Source of the DNA: Phocoenobacter atlanticus | GTDB taxonomy: Bacteria; Pseudomonadota; Gammaproteobacteria; Enterobacterales; Pasteurellaceae | NCBI RefSeq assembly: GCF_030764225.1 | Contig: NZ_JASAXH010000001.1 | DNA: 64,000 nucleotides | Reading direction: 5' to 3' (one strand) | Shown: in pieces, positions 60,691 to 64,000 of the stretch | Position numbering within the stretch: position 1 is the first letter of the stretch | Layout of the letters: every line of letters begins with the position of its first letter | Program-made: the position numbers and the translations under genes | The notes under the pieces: model-generated | Told to the model about the DNA's origin: nothing | Seen by the model: only the letters and a program-made list of their open reading frames with translations | Database searches by the model: none

Positions 60691-61669
60691 TTTTTCCTAA
60701 CTTTTTTAAAATTGGATTAAGTAATTGTTTTGTTGATGTTGGTGTAAAAGTTGCATCAATTGGCACGAAAAACCAGTTATCTTGTGCGAAATGACGACAT
60801 TTTACGGCATCTTTTTCTGTCATTAATAAAATTTGATCTTGATTTGCAAGGGGAAGTAGTTGTTCTTTTGAGTAAGGCTGATGATCGGCAAAACTGTGAC
60901 AAGCGGTCACATTAAAACCTAAATTTGCAAGCATATTAAAAAAACGAGGCGGATAGCCAATACCTGCCATTGCGACAATCTGTTGTGATTTAAGATCACT
61001 TAGTGCTATTTTCTGATTAGTTTTTACATTAATCGTATAGTCTGCTTGCAAGGTCATTTGATGTTCATTTGGTAAAGCCTTTCCACCATTACAAATTAAT
61101 GCATTAACACGTTTTAAGCGACTGGGAAGTTCGCGTAAACCACCGGCAGGCAATACAAAACCGTTACCAAAACGACGCTCACCATCAATCACCACCCATT
61201 CAAAATCCCGTTGTAATTTATAATGTTGTAAGCCGTCATCAGCAATAATTAAATCTAATGAATAATTTTTCAATAATAATTCAATACTTTGTTGGCGGTT
61301 GGGTGATATTGCAAGAGGAACCTGAGTACGTTGCACAATTAATACTGGTTCATCACCCATTTGCTCAGCGGAACTTTCAGGGGTAACGAGTTGTGGAAAG
61401 TCTTTTGTGTTCGCCCCATAACCACGAGAAATAACACCAACTCGAATGCCTTTTTGTTGTAATTGTTCTACTAACCAAATCACTAATGGTGTTTTTCCGT
61501 TTCCACCTACGCTAATATTCCCCACAATTAAAACGAGAACAGGCGAGCGGTAAGATGTTAAGAGATTTTTGCAAAAAAGCCAATGGCGTAGACGACTAAT
61601 TAGGTAAAAGAGCAGTGATAAGGGGGATAAAATCCACGTAATAGTAGAACGATTTTGCCAGATTTTCAT
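60680..61669 (-). CDS. lpxK: Tetraacyldisaccharide 4'-kinase
   Basis: 329 residues from the ATG at 61669, which begins MKIWQNRSTITWILSPLSLL with an N-terminal membrane segment. The P-loop is VGNISVGGNGKTPLVIWLVEQL near 47-68 (GGNGKTP is the LpxK signature), and DDGLQHYKLQRDFEWVVID follows. It phosphorylates lipid A disaccharide to lipid IVA. Extending the frame to 61741 would translate a 28-bp palindromic repeat, so that is rejected. In many bacteria msbA precedes lpxK; here clpX does. Confidence 0.95.
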   Translation of the reverse strand: MKIWQNRSTITWILSPLSLLFYLISRLRHWLFCKNLLTSYRSPVLVLIVGNISVGGNGKTPLVIWLVEQLQQKGIRVGVISRGYGANTKDFPQLVTPESSAEQMGDEPVLIVQRTQVPLAISPNRQQSIELLLKNYSLDLIIADDGLQHYKLQRDFEWVVIDGERRFGNGFVLPAGGLRELPSRLKRVNALICNGGKALPNEHQMTLQADYTINVKTNQKIALSDLKSQQIVAMAGIGYPPRFFNMLANLGFNVTACHSFADHQPYSKEQLLPLANQDQILLMTEKDAVKCRHFAQDNWFFVPIDATFTPTSTKQLLNPILKKLGKNDE

Positions 61670-61703
61670 TTTATAAATTTTAAATTGATGGGTGGATGAC
61701 GCT

Positions 61704-61731
61704 GTAGAGACGTAGCATACTACATCTCTAC
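61704..61731. repeat. 28-bp palindromic repeat, copy upstream of lpxK
   Basis: Same length and outer arms as the perfect palindrome at 33814-33841, with two changes in its right half (TACTACATCTCTAC). It lies 35 bases before lpxK and 19 bases after clpX. Confidence 0.9.
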
Positions 61732-61749
61732 AAATTCGCACATTGATGA

Positions 61750-63009
61750 TTAATCAATTTTCGGCTTATCGCCTTTTTCAACACAATTTTTACCAACAGT
61801 CACCTTAGATTTATTCTCTAAAGATGGTAATTCATACATTGTTTCAAGCAATAATTCTTCTACAATCGAGCGTAATCCCCTTGCCCCTGTTTTACGATCC
61901 ATCGCTTTTTTAGCGATAGCAAGCAGAGCATCACGAGTAAATTTAAGCGCCACATTTTCCATTTTAAATAGAGCTTGATATTGTTTAATGACTGCATTTT
62001 TAGGTTCTGTTAAGATCTGTACTAGTGCCTTTTCATCTAACTCTTCCAAAGGTGTAACCACAGGTAAACGACCAATTAACTCTGGAATTAAACCAAATTT
62101 AACTAAATCTTCAGGCTCAACTTGTTTAAATAATTCAGTGAGAGCTTGGCGATCTTTATCTTTTTTCAATTCAGCTTTAAAACCAATGCCCCCTTTTTTA
62201 TTTGCTCGTTGTTCGATAATTTTATCTAAACCAGCAAATGCTCCGCCACAAATAAACAGGATTTTCGAGGTATCCACAGGAATGGTTTCTTTTTGTGGGT
62301 GCTTGCGTCCACCTTGAGGGTTAATACTTGCGACTGTACCTTCAATCAATTTAAGTAACGCTTGTTGTACACCTTCACCTGATACATCACGTGTTAATGA
62401 CGGATTTTCAGATTTACGGGTGATTTTATCAATTTCATCAATAAAAATAATCCCACGTTCTGCTTGTTCTACGTCATAGTCACTACTCATTAATAATTTT
62501 TGAATGACATTTTCGACATCTTCACCGACATAACCTGCTTGAGTCAGTGTAGTTGCATCAGCAACAGCAAAAGGTACATTTAAATGACGAGCCATTGTTT
62601 CAGCAAGTAATGTCTTACCACAACCAGTTGGACCAATGAATAGGATATTACTTTTACCAAGCTCTACACCATCAGTTTCTTTATTATCACTTAATGCATT
62701 GCGTAAACGTTTATAGTGATTATAAACTGCAACAGAAAGTACTTTCTTAGCGTGTTCTTGTCCGATAACATAATCATCTAAATGTTGATGTATTTCTTTT
62801 GGTGTAGGAATATTTTCAAAAAAACTTTGTTCTTTTACTTTTTCATTTATTTCATCCTGTGAAAAAGATCCTTGAGAATTGACTACTGCATAAGCATCTT
62901 CAACACATTCAATACAAATAAAACTTTCAGTGCCTTCAATTAGCCCTTCAACTTCATTTTTTTGTTTACCACAAAAGCTACAATGTGGCATTTTTTCAAA
63001 ATCAGACAT
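61750..63009 (-). CDS. clpX: ATP-dependent Clp protease ATP-binding subunit ClpX
   Basis: 419 residues. The N-terminal C4 zinc finger is CSFCGKQ with CIECV (10-37). AAA+ motifs are Walker A FIGPTGCGKTLLAE near 122, Walker B IIFIDEID near 185, the pore loop AGYVGEDV near 155 and the IGF loop (KKGGIGFKAEL near 270) that docks ClpP. It unfolds tagged substrates for ClpP. It starts one base into the clpP stop codon (TAATG). Confidence 0.98.
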   Translation of the reverse strand: MSDFEKMPHCSFCGKQKNEVEGLIEGTESFICIECVEDAYAVVNSQGSFSQDEINEKVKEQSFFENIPTPKEIHQHLDDYVIGQEHAKKVLSVAVYNHYKRLRNALSDNKETDGVELGKSNILFIGPTGCGKTLLAETMARHLNVPFAVADATTLTQAGYVGEDVENVIQKLLMSSDYDVEQAERGIIFIDEIDKITRKSENPSLTRDVSGEGVQQALLKLIEGTVASINPQGGRKHPQKETIPVDTSKILFICGGAFAGLDKIIEQRANKKGGIGFKAELKKDKDRQALTELFKQVEPEDLVKFGLIPELIGRLPVVTPLEELDEKALVQILTEPKNAVIKQYQALFKMENVALKFTRDALLAIAKKAMDRKTGARGLRSIVEELLLETMYELPSLENKSKVTVGKNCVEKGDKPKID

Positions 63010-63614
63010 TATTTACTCCCTCGAGAGTGGACGACTTCATCAACTAAACCATATTTTTGAGCTGCTTCTGCTGACATAAAATTATCACGATCAGTATCTT
63101 GTTCAATAACAGACAGCGGTTGTCCTGTATGTTCACTTAAACGCTCATTTAAGGTTTGTTTAATTTTTAAAATTTCTTGAGCGTGGATTTGAATATCAGA
63201 AGCCTGTCCTCTAAAGCCCCCTAAAGGCTGATGGATCATCACACGAGCGTGAGGTAACGCAAAACGTTTGCCTTTTTTTCCTGCTGAAAGTAAAAAAGCA
63301 CCCATTGAACAAGCTTGACCAATACACACAGTGCTAACATCAGGTTTGATAAAGTTCATTGTATCAAAAATTGCCATACCAGCAGTAACAGAACCACCTG
63401 GTGAATTAATATAAATACTGATATCTTTTTCAGGATCTTCTGACTCTAAAAATAATAATTGAGCGACAATCAAATTTGCCATATTGTCTTCAACTTCACC
63501 GCTTAAGAAAATAATGCGTTCTTTTAGTAAGCGAGAATAAATATCAAAGGCTCTTTCGCCTTTTGACGTTTGCTCTACCACTGTTGGAATAAGAGCATTG
63601 TTAGGAATTATCAT
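63009..63614 (-). CDS. clpP: ATP-dependent Clp protease proteolytic subunit
   Basis: 201-residue serine peptidase that forms the two-ring barrel. The catalytic triad is visible: Ser in GQACSMGAFLLSAG near 102, His in RVMIHQPLGGF near 127 and Asp in DTDRDNFMS near 176. A short N-terminal propeptide is likely removed. Coupled to clpX by a one-base overlap. The 245 bases upstream (63615-63859) hold its promoter and that of the divergent gene; no clear heat-shock promoter was seen. Confidence 0.98.
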   Translation of the reverse strand: MIIPNNALIPTVVEQTSKGERAFDIYSRLLKERIIFLSGEVEDNMANLIVAQLLFLESEDPEKDISIYINSPGGSVTAGMAIFDTMNFIKPDVSTVCIGQACSMGAFLLSAGKKGKRFALPHARVMIHQPLGGFRGQASDIQIHAQEILKIKQTLNERLSEHTGQPLSVIEQDTDRDNFMSAEAAQKYGLVDEVVHSRGSK

Positions 63615-63859
63615 ATTTTTTTCCTTTTTATAAATTGATAAAAACAGCTCATTTTACCAGACTTTAATAAGGAATAAAAACGAGTTATGTAATTTTTAAA
63701 GAGAGTGAGTTATAGATTGTCATTCTTTCCAAATAAAGAAATAATAAGTGATTTCTTAATCATTTATATTTTAATAGATGATCTTTAGTATTACTTCAAG
63801 TAAAATGTGTCTGTATTTTAAATAAAAATGAATTTTTTAACCTCTATGGAGACGTTCTT

Positions 63860-64000
63860 ATGGCTATGAATAATATTCTTGGATTATTCGCTGAATCCCC
63901 CCTTAAACCCCTTCAGAAACACTCAACGAAAGTAACAGAGTGTTGTGAATTATTAGTTCCTTTTTTTGAACAAACCTTTAAAGAAGATTGGGATAATGCG
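63860..64000 (+). CDS. PhoU-like DUF47/TIGR00153 family protein, 3' end missing
   Basis: 47 codons are visible before the right edge of the window. The peptide starts MAMNNILGLFAESPLKPLQK and continues with a helical TECCELLVPFFEQTF segment. This matches the TIGR00153/DUF47 proteins that usually sit next to a Pit phosphate transporter. GGAG precedes the ATG by nine bases. The second ATG two codons later is an alternative start. Confidence 0.8.
   Translation, partial: MAMNNILGLFAESPLKPLQKHSTKVTECCELLVPFFEQTFKEDWDNA

Noticed and set aside
1..64000. tRNA or rRNA genes
   Set aside because: No cloverleaf-type sequence or rRNA conserved segment was noticed in any gap; gaps above 300 bases are accounted for by repeats or regulatory sites. 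tRNAscan-SE would settle this.

Overview
The window is an AT-rich gammaproteobacterial chromosome segment, almost certainly from a member of the Pasteurellaceae. Three things point there. Gene content and order match that family: apbE-nqrM-mnmA; lolB-ispE-prs; lpxK-ycaR-kdsB; and msrAB-ccdA-redoxin divergent from an ECF sigma factor. Copies of the Actinobacillus pleuropneumoniae-type DNA uptake signal core (ACAAGCGGT, often followed by TTTGCAAA) are scattered on both strands. Several of these copies form inverted pairs that act as transcription terminators. The species cannot be named from the sequence alone. No rRNA, tRNA, prophage, transposase or convincing CRISPR array was seen.

Layout. 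1-4.3 kb: a truncated LTA-synthase-like sulfatase, then apbE-nqrM-mnmA. 4.3-7.9 kb: a haem uptake and use operon (hmuT-hugZ-hmuU-hmuV) on the minus strand. 8-11.1 kb: a preQ1-I riboswitch candidate in front of a yhhQ-type queuosine-precursor transporter, an M48 lipoprotein protease and glutathione reductase. 11.2-13.5 kb: a foreign-looking type II restriction-modification pair set between gor and fabI, with a near copy of the fabI promoter at its left edge. 13.6-20 kb: fabI; a periplasmic methionine sulfoxide repair operon divergent from an ECF sigma and a 57-residue zinc anti-sigma; htpX; hinT-ycfL-thiK. 20-29 kb: asnS, a secreted unknown, yoaH, two TPM proteins, lemA, rpsO, an opacity-type porin, lolB-ispE-prs and lpxL.

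29.3-45.4 kb is a maltose/maltodextrin regulon. The malE-malF-malG-malQ operon diverges from malK-lamB-malM-malS across a control region with two MalT boxes and three CRP-like sites. The activator gene malT lies just beyond, after an NhaC-type antiporter. 45.8-64 kb holds housekeeping genes: ptrA, mpl, gloB, nagK, a PurR-controlled purine permease, ppiD, cmoA, ydgA, ygiF, yidB, kdsB-ycaR-lpxK, clpX-clpP, and the start of a PhoU-like gene.

The most unusual material is between genes. A family of G/C-rich elements occurs at 29.0, 40.9 and 45.4 kb. Each has inverted ends, and the interior is built of tandem or CRISPR-like repeat/spacer units. A second family is built on a 28-bp GCATGC-centred palindrome at 33.8, 50.3 and 61.7 kb, with decayed relatives. 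Two copies of a longer intergenic repeat bracket ptrA-mpl. An orphan intrinsic terminator at 56.7 kb faces a possible small RNA. No wholly new multi-gene system was evident. The restriction-modification pair, the sigma/anti-sigma/Msr unit and the repeat families are the best leads.
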